A DNA stretch of 33,506 nucleotides from an uncultured Eubacteriales bacterium. Its GTDB lineage: Bacteria; Bacillota; Clostridia; Peptostreptococcales; Anaerovoracaceae. Location: positions 1 through 33,506 of the forward strand of contig ONJN01000043.1 in the NCBI GenBank assembly GCA_900318155.1, read 5' to 3'. The position numbers and the translations under genes are program-made. Below, in pieces: positions 25,659 through 33,506 of the stretch. The notes beneath the pieces are model-generated. The model made no database searches. It was given only the letters and a program-made list of their open reading frames with translations, and was not told the origin of the DNA. Positions within the stretch are counted from its first letter, which is position 1. Each line of letters starts with the position of its first letter.

Positions 25659-26924
25659 TTATTTCAGGCGGTGATTTGTCGGTATCTCGCGTCCGTCAAG
25701 CATTTTATTGATCATGTCCAGCATGGTCATCGTGCCGTATTTCCGGTTCCATTCACGGCTGAAGTTGATGGTCAGTACCTCCTGCACAACGGTCGTTCCT
25801 TTATAGCGACATCCGACATACATCAGGCCGACCGGTTTCTCCGGCGTTCCGCCGCTTGGTCCGGCGATCCCCGTAACGGAAACGCAGATGTCACTTCCGG
25901 TCTTTGCGTAAAGTCCTTCGACCATTTCACGCGCGACATCTTCCGATACGACGGTGTCTTTGTCGATCGTTTCCTGTTTGACTCCGAGTTCTTCCATCTT
26001 TGCCCGCTCAGTGTACGTGACAATGCTGCGCTCAAAGACTTCCGAAATTCCCGGAACGGACGTCATGTATTCCGCGAACATTCCGCCGGTGCAGGATTCT
26101 GCTGCGGAAATGCTGATTCCGTTCGCGATGAGTTTTTCGCCGACTACGTTCACGAGGTCTTTGTCATTCTCGTCAAAGATATATTCGCCGACGATTTCTT
26201 TGATCTGCGTGACTACTTCATCCACCGCTTCAGCAGCTTCTTCTTCTGTTTTTCGCTTGGAAGCAATGCGGATCGAGCACTCGCATGGCTTGGCGTATGT
26301 CGCGATCGTCGGATCTGTCTGTTTTTCGATCAGATCGTGGATCTCATACTCGACACGGGATTCTCCCATACCAAAAAGTCTAAGAATTCTGGAGTAAATG
26401 ACGCCTTCTTTGAACTGCATCAGGTATGGGCGCACCCGTTTTTCAAACATATTGGTCATTTCGCGAGGCGGTCCCGGCATGCAGATCACGATTTTTCCGT
26501 CTTTTTCCAGCGCAAATCCCGGGGCGGTGCCGGCCTCTGTCGCAAACACTTCCGCGCGCGACGGAAGGAATGTCTGCTTAAAGTTATTCTGAGAAAACTG
26601 ATGTCTGCGTTCGACCTCGATTTCACGCAGCGCGTCGACCGTTTCTTTATGTTCAACAAGGTGATCGCCCATGAATTCAGTGACAGTTTCCTTTGTCATG
26701 TCGTCGTCCGTCGGTCCGAGCCCGCCGGTCGTAATGACCAGGTCCACGTCGTTGAAAGCCAGTTCGAGGACTTCGGTGAGACGAGAATCGTTATCGCCGA
26801 CAGTATATCTGTAAAGCACGTCCAGTCCGAGTTCTTTCAGCTGTCTGGAAAGATACACTGCATTTGTATCGGTGATTTCCCCCATCAGGAGCTCGGTTCC
26901 CACACTTAAAATTGCACATTTCAT
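25659..26924 (-). CDS. cinA: CinA-family protein: competence/damage-inducible, NMN deamidase
   Basis: The 421 residues form the two-domain CinA: an N-terminal molybdopterin-binding-like (COG1058) domain (ILSVGTELLMGEITDTN at the start; TTGGLGPTDDDMTKE; CMPGPPREM) and a C-terminal PncC domain (AAESCTGGMFAEY near 275; SVTGIAGPSGGTPEKPVG). The family is linked to nicotinamide mononucleotide deamidation, which recycles NAD from ligase reactions, and to ADP-ribose pyrophosphatase activity. It is often adjacent to recA and co-induced with competence. Here recA is downstream but has its own promoter. A GGAG site precedes the ATG. It follows pgsA by 26 bases. Confidence 0.95.
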   Translation of the reverse strand: MKCAILSVGTELLMGEITDTNAVYLSRQLKELGLDVLYRYTVGDNDSRLTEVLELAFNDVDLVITTGGLGPTDDDMTKETVTEFMGDHLVEHKETVDALREIEVERRHQFSQNNFKQTFLPSRAEVFATEAGTAPGFALEKDGKIVICMPGPPREMTNMFEKRVRPYLMQFKEGVIYSRILRLFGMGESRVEYEIHDLIEKQTDPTIATYAKPCECSIRIASKRKTEEEAAEAVDEVVTQIKEIVGEYIFDENDKDLVNVVGEKLIANGISISAAESCTGGMFAEYMTSVPGISEVFERSIVTYTERAKMEELGVKQETIDKDTVVSEDVAREMVEGLYAKTGSDICVSVTGIAGPSGGTPEKPVGLMYVGCRYKGTTVVQEVLTINFSREWNRKYGTMTMLDMINKMLDGREIPTNHRLK

Positions 26925-26950
26925 ATTTCATCATCTCCAATTCATTCATA

Positions 26951-27499
26951 TTAATTTCTGTCTTTGAAAACCTGAATATTCTTCACAACATACTCGATTC
27001 CGGAATAGACTGTCATGATCATCGACGCCCAGAGGAAAATCTGTGCTGCAAACCACACCGGCTGGTATAAAGCCGGATTCGCTTTGACGGCCAGCATCAG
27101 GATCAGAAGCGGAACGGCGATCATCTGCAGAACGGTTTTGATTTTTCCGCTCATAGCTGCGGCAATGACAATCCCTTCCGCCGCGGCGACCGTTCTCATG
27201 CCGGCGATCGTGAACTCTCTGGCCAGGATAACGATCAGCATCCAGGCCGGTATCGTTTTGTCCCCGATCATCAGACAAAAAGCTGAATATACGAGTATTT
27301 TATCGGCAAGTGGATCCATGATCTTTCCAAAATTTGTAACCAGGTTATATTTCCGCGCGATCTTTCCGTCCAGCAGGTCGGTCAGTGACGCCAGAATAAA
27401 GACGATCAGAGCCGCTAAATATAATTCCTTCAGATATAAAACAATGAAGACCGGAACAGCGATCACTCTTCCGATAGTCAGTTTATTAGGCAAATTCAT
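26951..27499 (-). CDS. pgsA: CDP-diacylglycerol-glycerol-3-phosphate 3-phosphatidyltransferase
   Basis: Membrane enzyme that makes phosphatidylglycerol phosphate, the committed step to phosphatidylglycerol and cardiolipin. The ATG at 27499 (182 residues) has GGGAGG eight bases upstream and starts MNLPNKLTIGR, as in homologues. The longer reading from 27541 is unsupported. The CDP-alcohol phosphotransferase motif is complete: Asp44-Gly45, Ala48-Arg49, Gly58, Asp62, Asp66. Several hydrophobic segments span the protein. It overlaps rimO by 14 bases and precedes cinA; the rimO-pgsA-cinA-recA order is common in Firmicutes. Confidence 0.95.
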   Translation of the reverse strand: MNLPNKLTIGRVIAVPVFIVLYLKELYLAALIVFILASLTDLLDGKIARKYNLVTNFGKIMDPLADKILVYSAFCLMIGDKTIPAWMLIVILAREFTIAGMRTVAAAEGIVIAAAMSGKIKTVLQMIAVPLLILMLAVKANPALYQPVWFAAQIFLWASMIMTVYSGIEYVVKNIQVFKDRN

Positions 27500-28829
27500 T
27501 TTCAAACACCTCCCTGCCTTCCAGATCGTAGTCAAATGCATCCAGAATCTTTACTTTAACAATCTCACCGGGAACATGTTTTACCGGCGAAGAAAAAATT
27601 ACGGAATTATCGATTTCAGGCGCGTCAAATTCGGTTCGACCGATATAGGATCCGTCACGGTCGACCTCATCAATCAGAACATCCATTGTGCTGCCGATCA
27701 TTCGTGAATTCAGTGCGTTCGATATTTCCATCTGTGTGTACATCACAGCGTCCAGCCGCGCGGCTTTGAGATCCTCCGGGATCTGATTATCCATTTCGGC
27801 GGCCGGAGTCCCTTCTTCTCTTGAATAGGCAAAAGCGCCCAGACGGTCAAATTCCTGCGCGCGGACAAAGTCCATCAGCTCCTCGAAGTTTTCTTCCGTT
27901 TCTCCCGGGAAACCAACCATCAGTGTAGTGCGGATGCGGATCCCGGGTATCTCCTGCCGCAGTCGGTTCAGCGTGTTCAGGATCGATTTCGAAGTGGAGC
28001 CGCGGTTCATGTCGCTGAGCACTTTGTCGCTGAAATGCTGAAGAGGGATATCAATGTAGCGGCAGATTTTGTCTTCTGTTTTTATTGTCTTGATCAGTTC
28101 ATTACTGATATTTTCTTCATAGCAGTACATCAGGCGGATCCATTCAATCCCGTCGACTGCGCAAAACCTGTGAAGAAGATCCGGGAGTTCACAATGGCCG
28201 TACAGGTCGGTCCCGTAACAGCTCGTGTCCTGCGCGATTACGATCAGCTCTTTGCAGCCGGCCTCCGCAAGCCGCTCCGCCTCAGCAACGAGGCTTTCCT
28301 TTGACCGGCTCCGGTATCCGCCGCGAATCTCCGGAATAACACAGTAGCTGCAGAAGTTATCGCAGCCCTCCGCGATGCGGATCGAGGCGGAATACGGATT
28401 ATCCGGGAGGCGCCGTTTTTTACTTTCCTTTTCAATGTCGTTCAGCAGATCCGGTTCCGCTTTTCGGAACCGATCTCCTGCGTTTTTCTCCAGGCTCCGC
28501 AGAAGGTCCGGTAGCTGCGTGTAGCCGTTAACTCCGATAAAGCCGTCAACTTCTGGTATTTCTTCAAAAAGTTCATCGGCATAGCGCTGCACGAGGCATC
28601 CGGAAACGATCAGTTTTTTCCCGTCTTTTTTATATTCCGCCATATCAAAAATTTCGCTGATCGATTCTTTTTTTGCGTCTTCAATAAACCCGCAGGTATT
28701 GACAACGATTACGTCGGCATCTTCAGGTGACGCCGCGATTTTATGACCGTGCTCTTCCAGCATACCCATGGCCATTTCTGAATCGTTGAAATTTTTCATA
28801 CACCCGAGGGTGTCAATAAATACTTTCAT
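27486..28829 (-). CDS. rimO: Ribosomal protein S12 (aspartate-C3)-methylthiotransferase
   Basis: Radical SAM enzyme that methylthiolates an aspartate of ribosomal protein S12. The 447 residues show the three methylthiotransferase domains: N-terminal UPF0004 with auxiliary cluster ligands Cys10, Cys46 and Cys78; a radical SAM core with Cys156, Cys160 and Cys163 (GCDNFCSYC); and a C-terminal TRAM domain. The start KVFIDTLGCMKNFNDSE and the IPEIRGGYRSR segment fit RimO better than MiaB. It lies between ftsK and pgsA, as in many Clostridia. Confidence 0.95.
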   Translation of the reverse strand: MKVFIDTLGCMKNFNDSEMAMGMLEEHGHKIAASPEDADVIVVNTCGFIEDAKKESISEIFDMAEYKKDGKKLIVSGCLVQRYADELFEEIPEVDGFIGVNGYTQLPDLLRSLEKNAGDRFRKAEPDLLNDIEKESKKRRLPDNPYSASIRIAEGCDNFCSYCVIPEIRGGYRSRSKESLVAEAERLAEAGCKELIVIAQDTSCYGTDLYGHCELPDLLHRFCAVDGIEWIRLMYCYEENISNELIKTIKTEDKICRYIDIPLQHFSDKVLSDMNRGSTSKSILNTLNRLRQEIPGIRIRTTLMVGFPGETEENFEELMDFVRAQEFDRLGAFAYSREEGTPAAEMDNQIPEDLKAARLDAVMYTQMEISNALNSRMIGSTMDVLIDEVDRDGSYIGRTEFDAPEIDNSVIFSSPVKHVPGEIVKVKILDAFDYDLEGREVFENEFA

Positions 28830-28871
28830 CTGGTTTTATCTCTCTTTTTATTTAACCTTTCGCTGTGTGTT

Positions 28872-31800
28872 TCACTGCGCCGCGCCGAACTGCTGTTCTT
28901 CGCTGCCCGGCTGAAGGTCTTCCTTTGTCACGAGGACCTGACGCGGCCGGCTTCCGTCCTGCGGTGTGACGATCCCGCGCTCTTCCATCATATCCACAAT
29001 GCTGGCTGCCCGGTTGTAGCCGATCCGGAAACGTCGCTGGAGCATGGAAACCGATGCCTTTCCGGAATCAACGACAAAATCGATCGCCTCCGGCAGAAGT
29101 TCGTCGGTGCCCTCGTCATCCAGGCCGAGGCCGTTCCTGTTCTCAATCATATTTATAACATCGTCGGCTTTTTTCGGCTGAAGGTTCTGCCCTTTGACAA
29201 AGTCGATCACGCGGCGGATTTCTTCGTCGGAAATAAATGTGCCCTGTACACGCAGCGGTTTCCCTTTTCCGAGCGGTTTAAAGAGCATGTCGCCTTTTCC
29301 GACCAGTTTTTCCGCCCCGTTCATGTCCAGTATCGTCTTTGAATCGTACTGGGATGATACGGCAAAGGCGATCCTCGACGGAATATTTGCTTTGATCAGT
29401 CCGGTAATGACATCAACGGATGGTCTCTGCGTGGCAACGATCAGGTGCATGCCCGCCGCCCGGGCAAGCTGCGCGAGGCGTACGATCGATTCCTCGACTT
29501 GTTTCGGCGCGGCCATCATCAGGTCGGCAAGCTCATCGATAATGATCACGACCTGAGGCATCACTGATTCTTCCATGTTTTCACTTCGCATCTTTTTATT
29601 GTATCCTGCGATATCGCGGACGCTGGCGTCGGCGAATGCCTTGTAACGATCGGTCATCTCGACGACTGCCCAGGCAAGTGCCGCGGCCGCTTTGGCAGGA
29701 TCGGTGACAACCGGGATCAGAAGGTGCGGAATCCCGTTGTAATCTCCGAGTTCAACGACCTTCGGGTCGATCAGAACCAGTTTGACTTCACTCGGATCTG
29801 CCCTGTACATAATGCTCGTGATGATGCTGTTTATACAGACGCTCTTTCCGGAGCCAGTAGAACCGGCGATCAGAAGATGCGGCATTCCTTTCAGATCAGG
29901 GACGATTGAATTTCCGGCAATGTCTTTGCCGAGCGCAAAGGCAATTTTTGATTTTTCTTCTTTGAATGCTCTGGAATCGATGATTTCACGGATTTTCACC
30001 ATGTTGATCTTTTCATTCTCGACTTCGATTCCAACGGCGGCTTTGCCCGGGATCGGGGCTTCAATTCGGATATTCTTTGCCCTGAGATTCAGCGCGATGT
30101 CGTCTGTCAGCCGCACGATGCTGCTGACTTTAACGCCGGTTCCCGGATGGACCTCATACCGGGTGACCGACGGCCCCTTTGTCACCTGCGTGACGTATGC
30201 GTCGACATTAAAGCTTTTCATCGTATCTTCAAGAATCTGTGCTTTTTCACGAAGCTCCCGATCAAGGCCGGTCGTATCCACTTTTATCGGTTCGTCCAGC
30301 AGGTCAATCGCCGGTTTTTTATAATGAATTTTGATCTCACTGCTGGTCTTCAGACCCTCTGCCGCTTCTGAGGCCGTCTTCCTGGCCGTCACGGCGTCGA
30401 GCTTTGGCTTTTCCGAGGAATACACCGGTTTGTTCGTGTCCGCGGCCGATGAAGCACCTGACGCAGCCGATGGATCTTCAGTTGAAGAAGATGCGTTATT
30501 GCCGGGCGACGAATGTTTTATTCCTGATGCTGCAGTAAAATCCGCTCTTTCTTCCTGATTGCCGTCAAACGGGTCTCCGGAAGCGTTGCTGCGCTCAGTT
30601 CCAGTGCTGCCTGAATTGATCCCGGCAGGATCATTGCCCCGTGCCTGCGGCGGGCTCTTAAATGCATTATACAGTTCCCGATAAATATCAGCACCCGGAG
30701 CCGGCATATCTTCTGTTTCCTTTGGCGATTCCTCAGAAGAAGAATCATCAGATACGGATTCCGAAGAAACAGAATCCGAAGACACGGATTCCTCAGATAC
30801 TGAATCCGGAGATGCTCCGTCCAGCCCGAATCCGTCCGGTACAACTCTCGCCTCCTCGAGCCCGACCCCGGACGAAAGTTTGTCATCAGTCCCGGTGCCC
30901 AGCCCGTAGCCGGGCGATACAGTCGTGGCTTCTTCCAGCCCGTAACCGGCGATCTTAACTGAAGGTCTGACTTCCTTTGCCGCGTCAGACCCGGAATCCG
31001 CATGTATGTCGGATCCAGTCTCTGCTTTGTCCGTCGGCTCTTCTTTACTGCCGTCTGATTCCGTCCGTTCCGTACTATCAAGGCCGTACGTAGGTTTTCC
31101 GGAACCACCTTTGTCAGCAAACGGATCGTTATTTTTCAAAAACTCAAAGACATTACTCTTTTTTTTCTTTCCGGCGTCCGCCTTAAACAGCCTGATTCCG
31201 TTAAGCTGATTGCTGTAATCCATAGTATCAGCGCTGCTTCTTTTGTCTCTTTTCCGTCGTTCCGTTTCCGACAAAGGTTTTTCACTATAATAAGAAGTTG
31301 TTGTGGAGGCAGGCTCTGCCGTCGACATAGTGCCGGAGTTTGTTTTCTCTTCCCACCGTTTGACGATCTCTGCTTTTCGCTCTGCCGCGACCGCTTCTTC
31401 CATTTCCCGCAGTTCCTCTGCTCTTCTGGCTGCTTCCATGGCTGAGATCAGGCGTTTTTCTTCCAGCTTATTCTTAACGTCGTTGATCCAGCGGGTGAGC
31501 GGCGTATTAAGCAGCAGAAAAATGCATATTATGATAAAGGTCAGCGAGAAGATGACCAGACCGGCTTTTCCGAGCAGTTTCACGATCAAAGTCCCGGAGA
31601 GCATGCCGAACAGGCCGCCCCCTTCAAGAGTCGTCCCGTTCTGATAAAACTTGTCTATAGTAAATATTAAATTTGAACTGTCAATAAAACGAGCAGAATT
31701 AAGAGAACATAAAAACAGCAGCAGCACAAACGAAATCAACAGCGCTTTTTTGGAAACATGAACTGTTCGGTGTGTCATAAACAGAACGCCCATAATCACA

Positions 31801-32156
31801 AGGTACCACGGGAAAATCCATCCGAGAAGTCCGAAAAGTCCCTTCAGTATAATTCCCAGTTCATTGCCGAACTCACCGGCTGCATGAAACTGTACACTGA
31901 CAAAAATAAAAACTCCGATCGCGATCGTGATCAGCCCCATGATCGTGTCTTTTGTCCGTTTCGATGCATCCCGCTTCTGCTGCATTGCTTTGATCTCTGC
32001 CCGCCGGGCCCGCTGCTCAGGCGAAGGCTCCTTTTTCCTGCTCTTCTTACCCGAATCAGACCCGGTATCAGTTGTTTTTGTCTGATCAAGATTAACCTGC
32101 ATACTGCCTGCAGTATTCTTTTCGTTATTCTTCTTTTCTTTCTTTTTCTTAGCCAA
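28872..32156 (-). CDS. ftsK: FtsK/SpoIIIE-family DNA translocase (TTG start)
   Basis: Pumps chromosomal DNA through the division or sporulation septum. The 1094 residues comprise a Lys-rich N terminus, about four membrane segments (roughly 70-90, 103-125, 135-152, 180-215), a long Ser/Asp/Glu-rich linker (about 290-600), the RecA-like motor with Walker A GSTGSGKS (765-772) and Walker B VIIIDELADLMM, and a C-terminal gamma winged helix (SMLQRRFRIGYNRAA). The start codon is TTG with GGGGT six bases upstream; an in-frame TAA lies a short way further up and no ATG or GTG fits. At 1094 residues it is longer than B. subtilis SpoIIIE (about 790), the extra being the linker, which contains short repeats. 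Whether it serves division, sporulation or both cannot be read here. Confidence 0.95.
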   Translation of the reverse strand: MAKKKKEKKNNEKNTAGSMQVNLDQTKTTDTGSDSGKKSRKKEPSPEQRARRAEIKAMQQKRDASKRTKDTIMGLITIAIGVFIFVSVQFHAAGEFGNELGIILKGLFGLLGWIFPWYLVIMGVLFMTHRTVHVSKKALLISFVLLLFLCSLNSARFIDSSNLIFTIDKFYQNGTTLEGGGLFGMLSGTLIVKLLGKAGLVIFSLTFIIICIFLLLNTPLTRWINDVKNKLEEKRLISAMEAARRAEELREMEEAVAAERKAEIVKRWEEKTNSGTMSTAEPASTTTSYYSEKPLSETERRKRDKRSSADTMDYSNQLNGIRLFKADAGKKKKSNVFEFLKNNDPFADKGGSGKPTYGLDSTERTESDGSKEEPTDKAETGSDIHADSGSDAAKEVRPSVKIAGYGLEEATTVSPGYGLGTGTDDKLSSGVGLEEARVVPDGFGLDGASPDSVSEESVSSDSVSSESVSDDSSSEESPKETEDMPAPGADIYRELYNAFKSPPQARGNDPAGINSGSTGTERSNASGDPFDGNQEERADFTAASGIKHSSPGNNASSSTEDPSAASGASSAADTNKPVYSSEKPKLDAVTARKTASEAAEGLKTSSEIKIHYKKPAIDLLDEPIKVDTTGLDRELREKAQILEDTMKSFNVDAYVTQVTKGPSVTRYEVHPGTGVKVSSIVRLTDDIALNLRAKNIRIEAPIPGKAAVGIEVENEKINMVKIREIIDSRAFKEEKSKIAFALGKDIAGNSIVPDLKGMPHLLIAGSTGSGKSVCINSIITSIMYRADPSEVKLVLIDPKVVELGDYNGIPHLLIPVVTDPAKAAAALAWAVVEMTDRYKAFADASVRDIAGYNKKMRSENMEESVMPQVVIIIDELADLMMAAPKQVEESIVRLAQLARAAGMHLIVATQRPSVDVITGLIKANIPSRIAFAVSSQYDSKTILDMNGAEKLVGKGDMLFKPLGKGKPLRVQGTFISDEEIRRVIDFVKGQNLQPKKADDVINMIENRNGLGLDDEGTDELLPEAIDFVVDSGKASVSMLQRRFRIGYNRAASIVDMMEERGIVTPQDGSRPRQVLVTKEDLQPGSEEQQFGAAQ

Positions 32157-32192
32157 AAGTCTACCCCAATCGTTCTCAATTACTTACTGAAA

Positions 32193-33029
32193 TCAATGTG
32201 CAGCGATACTGTATATAATGACGACTGTACCCAGCGCCCATACGTAGTATGAAAACCATTTCAGTTTCTGATTCATCACCAGCTTAATAACGGCTTTGAT
32301 CGCAAGAACGCCGCAGGCAGCTGCAACAATCATGCCGGTAATAACCGGTCCGATTCCTCCTGAACCGACGCCGGCGTCAAGCGCCTTCGGAAGTTCCAGG
32401 AGTGCCGAGCCGAGGATTGATGGAATGGATATAAGAAATGCGAAACGAACCGCAAACTCACGCTTCAGCCCGACAAAGAGCCCGCCAGTCAAAGTGGATC
32501 CGGATCGGGAAATCCCCGGGTATATCGCGATCCCCTGCATGATGCCAATGAAAATCGAGTTGCGGTAATTCATTCTTTCGATGCCGTTTCTGGCGTACGC
32601 CAGTTTCTCCGAAAAAAACAGGAAGAATCCTGTAATAATAAAACCTATTCCGATCATAAAGATCCGGCTGTAAAGGCTTTCAAAGAAATCATTGAAGAGG
32701 AACCCGATAAGCGCCGTTGGTATAGTCGCAACTATGATCATAACGGCCATTTTCCTCATCGGATATTGTTGAAGACCTGCGCCTTTTCCTGTACATAAAT
32801 CTTTGATCATCAGACAAAACGCTTTAATCAGCTCGATAATATCACGCCAGTACATGAAAAAAACTGAAACCAGTGTACCAACATGGAGCATTACGGTGAA
32901 TAAAAGGACTTTGTCTGTCTGAATTCCGAAAAAATGCTGCAAAAGAGCCAGATGTCCGGAACTGCTGATCGGCAAAAATTCAGCCAGCCCCTGCACCAGC
33001 CCGAGTATAATCGCTTGTATATAAGACAT
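32193..33029 (-). CDS. uppP: Undecaprenyl-diphosphatase (BacA/UppP)
   Basis: Integral membrane phosphatase that recycles undecaprenyl pyrophosphate to the carrier used in peptidoglycan synthesis; its overproduction gives bacitracin resistance. The 278 residues contain both active-site motifs: EFLPISSSGH (17-26) and PGISRSGST (171-179). There are about eight hydrophobic segments. GGGGAGG lies a few bases before the ATG. It is followed by ftsK after 36 bases. Its leader contains a 9-bp inverted repeat. Confidence 0.96.
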   Translation of the reverse strand: MSYIQAIILGLVQGLAEFLPISSSGHLALLQHFFGIQTDKVLLFTVMLHVGTLVSVFFMYWRDIIELIKAFCLMIKDLCTGKGAGLQQYPMRKMAVMIIVATIPTALIGFLFNDFFESLYSRIFMIGIGFIITGFFLFFSEKLAYARNGIERMNYRNSIFIGIMQGIAIYPGISRSGSTLTGGLFVGLKREFAVRFAFLISIPSILGSALLELPKALDAGVGSGGIGPVITGMIVAAACGVLAIKAVIKLVMNQKLKWFSYYVWALGTVVIIYSIAAH

Positions 33030-33044
33030 TTTAAACCTCCCCGT

Positions 33045-33091
33045 ATTTCAGATTCGCACGCAGTTCTGTCATTATCGTTGTGATCTGAAAT
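33045..33091 (-). promoter_or_regulatory. Inverted repeat in the uppP leader
   Basis: ATTTCAGAT and ATCTGAAAT form a perfect 9-bp stem with a 29-base loop, ending only a few bases before the uppP ribosome binding site. It could affect translation. No known riboswitch was recognised. Confidence 0.4.
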
Positions 33092-33154
33092 CAGCATCAG
33101 AAAGCTGCGCAGCGGAATCATCCCCTTATAAAAAAGTGTCAAATCGTTTCTTAT

Positions 33155-33163
33155 ATTATAACA
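33155..33163 (-). promoter_or_regulatory. Putative extended -10 promoter of uppP
   Basis: On the minus strand TGTTATAAT gives TGn followed by a perfect TATAAT, about 125 bases before the uppP ATG. The -35 (TGTAGA at 17-base spacing) is weak, which is acceptable for extended -10 promoters. Confidence 0.45.
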
Positions 33164-33301
33164 GATTCATCCGATACTCTACATCTTATATTTAATTAAT
33201 AATTTTGAGTTTCGATATTTTATTATCGTAAACTTGGATTATGCTTCATAAGTCAGGCCGACCTTCAGGACGAAATCCACAATGGACATGCGCCCTACAA
33301 T
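33164..33301. other. Intergenic stretch upstream of uppP, no recognised gene
   Basis: Part of the 477-base gene-free stretch at the right end. It is AT-rich near uppP. On the minus strand a 16-codon ATG frame (33289 to 33239) translates to MSIVDFVLKVGLTYEA. It may be a gene remnant or chance, and I found no ribosome binding site for it. Confidence 0.3.
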
Positions 33302-33339
33302 AAAGAAAAACAGAGCCATTGTCTGCACAACGGCTCTGT
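33302..33339 (-). terminator. Intrinsic terminator for a unit right of the window
   Basis: Arms ACAGAGCC and GGCTCTGT (with inner TTGT/ACAA) are followed on the minus strand by TTTTCTTTATT. It ends leftward transcription coming from the structured element or from a gene beyond the right edge. Confidence 0.75.
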
Positions 33340-33360
33340 CTGATTCAAAAAACTGTTTAT

Positions 33361-33484
33361 AACAGACGCCGGATATCCCCCGCCTCTACGTTTTACGAAG
33401 GCGGCGGGTTCTGTCTTCAAACGTCGGTGGCGGGTATCAATCCCCCACCGACGCTCTCAGGAGCTGAAGCTCCCGGCGTCTGTT
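33361..33484. repeat. Multi-hairpin palindromic element (possible IS200/IS605-type end or structured RNA)
   Basis: A perfect 12-bp outer inverted repeat (AACAGACGCCGG at 33361-33372, CCGGCGTCTGTT at 33473-33484) encloses three hairpins. Hairpin 1 (33377-33408) pairs CCCCCGCCT with AGGCGGCGGG, with one bulge. Hairpin 2 (33422-33453) pairs CGTCGGTGG with CCACCGACG plus GGG/CCC. Hairpin 3 (33460-33473) pairs GGAGC with GCTCC, its last base also used by the outer repeat. The whole could fold as a four-way junction. It is GC-rich against an AT-rich surround. Such subterminal hairpins are typical of IS200/IS605 ends and of RNAs next to tnpB genes, but no transposase is inside the window, so the identity is open. 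Confidence 0.5.
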
Positions 33485-33506
33485 GACGGCGTCGCTCGCG
33501 CCAATC

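Noticed and set aside
25635..26909. 424-codon open frame on the plus strand
   Set aside because: It mirrors cinA, which has complete family motifs on the minus strand; the plus frame is rich in His/Arg/Phe, as expected of a shadow.
33239..33289. 16-codon minus-strand ORF (MSIVDFVLKVGLTYEA)
   Set aside because: It reads like protein but is too short, lacks a ribosome binding site and lies just downstream of a terminator. Kept only as a possible remnant.

Overview
This window is a chromosomal segment from a low-to-mid GC Gram-positive anaerobe, most likely class Clostridia (Eubacteriales). The evidence is the clostridial single-chain PurL, B. subtilis-type Fe-S PurF, IreB, UPF0291/DUF896, a Spo0A DNA-binding domain, a GAAC-N4-GTTC LexA box, an L21 leader RNA, and strong AGGAGG-type ribosome binding sites. 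Genus cannot be settled from the sequence alone. Every confident gene lies on the minus strand, so transcription runs from high to low coordinates. I saw no tRNA, rRNA, CRISPR array, prophage gene or complete insertion sequence.

Reading in transcription order (right to left): at 33.5-33.0 kb there is a structured inverted-repeat element, a terminator, and the promoter and leader of uppP. At 33.0-25.6 kb come uppP (cell-wall lipid recycling), an FtsK/SpoIIIE translocase with a TTG start, rimO, pgsA and cinA, closed by a hairpin. At 25.5-24.3 kb is SOS-controlled recA. At 24.3-19.0 kb the L21 leader, rplU, rpmA, obg, an HD domain-radical SAM fusion and its DUF2344 partner form a translation/ribosome cluster. 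At 19.0-17.2 kb are comEA, a free-standing Spo0A-type DNA-binding protein behind a palindrome-covered promoter, and a UPF0291 gene that leads into iscS and iscU (Fe-S assembly, to 15.5 kb). At 15.4-11.05 kb an apparently inactive phosphohexomutase homologue precedes alaS. At 11.0-10.1 kb are ireB and ruvX.

From 10.04 kb to the left edge there is a tight purine operon: purE-purF-purM-purN-IMP cyclohydrolase-AICAR transformylase-purD-purL (cut by the edge). These cover PRPP amidotransfer, GAR synthesis, formylation, FGAM synthesis, AIR synthesis, AIR carboxylation and the last two steps to IMP. The last two steps use two separate proteins instead of bifunctional PurH. purC and purB are not in the window.

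Most of the window is housekeeping. The points most worth a second look are: the phosphohexomutase homologue whose four active-site loops are all altered; the stand-alone Spo0A C-terminal domain protein with a perfect 17-bp palindrome on its -10 element; the HD-radical SAM fusion; L27 without the usual Firmicutes propeptide and without the Prp protease gene; and the multi-hairpin element at the right edge, one of whose hairpins shares its arms with a hairpin 15 kb away.
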